From Pelomonas lactea (GTDB lineage: Bacteria; Pseudomonadota; Gammaproteobacteria; Burkholderiales; Burkholderiaceae_C), in the NCBI RefSeq assembly GCF_043555885.1, contig NZ_JBIGHX010000006.1, forward strand, positions 248,001 to 312,000: a DNA stretch of 64,000 nt, given 5' to 3'. Of the stretch, positions 62,867 to 64,000 are shown piece by piece; within the stretch, counting starts at the first letter, position 1; every line of letters starts with the position of its first letter. The notes below the pieces were generated by a model, which was given only the letters and a program-made list of their open reading frames with translations, was not told the origin of the DNA and ran no database searches. Made by a program: the position numbers and the translations under genes.

Positions 62867-63913
62867 ATGACGACAGGCAAACGCAGCGCGATCCAGGCGC
62901 TGTTGTGGAGTTTCTATGCCGGCCTCTCGCTCGCGATGATCGCGAGCTTCGGGCCGCTGACCGGCTCCATGGCCTTCGTCATGGTGTTCGTGGCCGCCGG
63001 GTTGTGGGGCTGCAGCGAACTGCTGCGCGCGCTGGCCCTGCGCCACGGCTGGCTGGACCTGCCGCCCCGCGGCCTGTTGCTGCGCCTGCTGGGGTTGCCG
63101 CCGCTGATGGCCTTCGCACTGCAGCTCCTGACCTCCGCCGTCAGCTGGACCGGTATCCAGCTGGGCCTGCTGGCATTTCCCCCCGGCATGCCGCGCGGCG
63201 GCTTGGTGATGCTGGGCTACACGCTCAACACCAGCGTGCTGCTGTGGTTGTGGCTGGCCGTCTGGGTGGGGGTGCACATGGTCAACCGCTGGCGCCTGGG
63301 CGAGATCGCCAAGTGGCAGGCCGAGACGGCGGCGCGCGAGCTGGAGCTGCAGGTGCTGCGCGCCCAGATCAACCCGCATTTCCTGTTCAACGCGCTGAAC
63401 AACCTGCGCGCCCTCGTCAACGAAGACCCGGCCCGCGCCCGCGAGATGCTGAGCCGCCTGTCCAACACGCTGCGCCACACGCTGCAGCACAGCGCCAAGG
63501 AGCGCGTGCCGCTGGCCGACGAGCTGGCCGTCGTGCGCGACTACGTGGCGCTGGAGCAGCTGCACCACGAGGAGCGGCTGCGCGTGGACTGGCAGGTGGA
63601 CGCCGCGGCCGAAGCCGCCAGCGTGCCGCCCATGCTGCTGCAGCTGATGGTGGAGAACGCCATCAAGCACGGCATCGCGCGTACGCCGGGCGGCGGGGTC
63701 GTCAACATCCGCATCGCGCGCGAGGGCGAGGCGCTGCAGATCGCCGTCGACAACCCCGGCCGCTGGGCGCCGTGGAGCGGCGCGCAGGCCGGCACCGGCC
63801 TGGGCCTGACCCATCTGCGCGAGCGCCTGCGGCACGCCGGCGGGCGTGGGGCCGACTGTCGCATCGTCGATGCCGATGGCCGCGTGCAGGTCTGCATGAC
63901 ACTGGCGGCATGA
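62867..63913 (+). CDS. LytS-like sensor histidine kinase, second pair
   Basis: 348 residues from the ATG at 62867 (GGAGG in front). Four hydrophobic segments (about 15-140), then the kinase core: QINPHFLFNALNNLRALV (phospho-accepting His), N-box LLQLMVENAIKHGI and G-box GTGLGLTHLRERLRHAGG. It shares architecture with the kinase at 52583 but not close sequence. The stop overlaps the following response regulator as ATGA. Confidence 0.92.
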   Translation: MTTGKRSAIQALLWSFYAGLSLAMIASFGPLTGSMAFVMVFVAAGLWGCSELLRALALRHGWLDLPPRGLLLRLLGLPPLMAFALQLLTSAVSWTGIQLGLLAFPPGMPRGGLVMLGYTLNTSVLLWLWLAVWVGVHMVNRWRLGEIAKWQAETAARELELQVLRAQINPHFLFNALNNLRALVNEDPARAREMLSRLSNTLRHTLQHSAKERVPLADELAVVRDYVALEQLHHEERLRVDWQVDAAAEAASVPPMLLQLMVENAIKHGIARTPGGGVVNIRIAREGEALQIAVDNPGRWAPWSGAQAGTGLGLTHLRERLRHAGGRGADCRIVDADGRVQVCMTLAA

Positions 63914-64000
63914 GGATCTTCATCGTCGAGGACTCGCGCCTGGCCCGCCAGGAGCTGCGCACGCTGCTGGCGGCCATCCCGGATGCCGATGTCGTGGGCG
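63910..64000 (+). CDS. LytTR-type response regulator, second pair (N-terminal part only)
   Basis: The first 30 codons are visible before the window ends: MRIFIVEDSRLARQELRTLL and on. The acidic pair Glu7/Asp8 and the following amphipathic helix identify a receiver domain. The ATG overlaps the kinase stop (ATGA). That the missing half is a LytTR domain is inferred from the kinase type. Confidence 0.85.
   Translation, partial: MRIFIVEDSRLARQELRTLLAAIPDADVVG

Overview
The window is about 70% G+C. Genes are dense, with frequent ATGA/GTGA stop-start overlaps. It carries PEP-CTERM proteins, LytS/LytTR-type two-component pairs, TonB receptors, a PrfC and a two-cysteine OxyR. Together these suggest a betaproteobacterium of the order Burkholderiales, probably the Rubrivivax/Roseateles/Leptothrix group. 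The order is well supported by protein character; the genus is a guess. No rRNA, tRNA or CRISPR array was seen.

Layout. (1) 1-15.3 kb: pbpC with a DUF5329 gene, and the alpha-2-macroglobulin gene (yfhM type). In many proteobacteria these sit side by side, but here about 7 kb separates them. The insert holds an IS110 transposase remnant and an Rhs polymorphic-toxin island of lower G+C: two overlapping rhs genes each with its own signal peptide, a candidate immunity gene, and a displaced orphan Rhs C-terminal cassette with its own small membrane-protein gene. (2) 15.4-17.5 kb: an AraC-type regulator divergent from an EamA-type transporter. (3) 17.5-34.4 kb: two complete branched-chain-amino-acid-type (LIV/HAAT) ABC transporters, all on the minus strand, with an alpha/beta hydrolase between them. 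Next to them are a PAS/sigma-54 activator, a TonB-dependent receptor, a secreted metallo-beta-lactamase-fold hydrolase and a periplasmic aspartyl-protease-like protein. A near-identical 17-bp palindrome lies upstream of both the transporter operon and the receptor gene, each with a sigma-54-like -24/-12 element between palindrome and gene. I read this as one sigma-54 uptake and hydrolysis regulon of unknown substrate. (4) 34.5-49.5 kb: mixed envelope genes: a PEP-CTERM protein, YgjV-like and DUF4126 membrane proteins, a 1361-residue membrane protein of unknown function, a TonB receptor, a PQQ-dependent sugar dehydrogenase and a zinc-ribbon protein. A frameshifted cbpM remnant also lies here. 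(5) 49.6-58.6 kb: DUF3617 protein, prfC, a LytS/LytTR pair coupled to a secreted protein, dps coupled to an unknown gene, a PEP-CTERM metalloprotease and oxyR. (6) 58.7-64 kb: panB, panC, two cyclophilin-type lipoproteins, a secreted alpha/beta hydrolase and a second LytS/LytTR pair that runs off the end.

The two parts most worth study are the Rhs island (split core, displaced tip cassette, unrecognised toxin and immunity domains) and the putative sigma-54 regulon with its shared operator, doubled ABC transporter, receptor and hydrolases.
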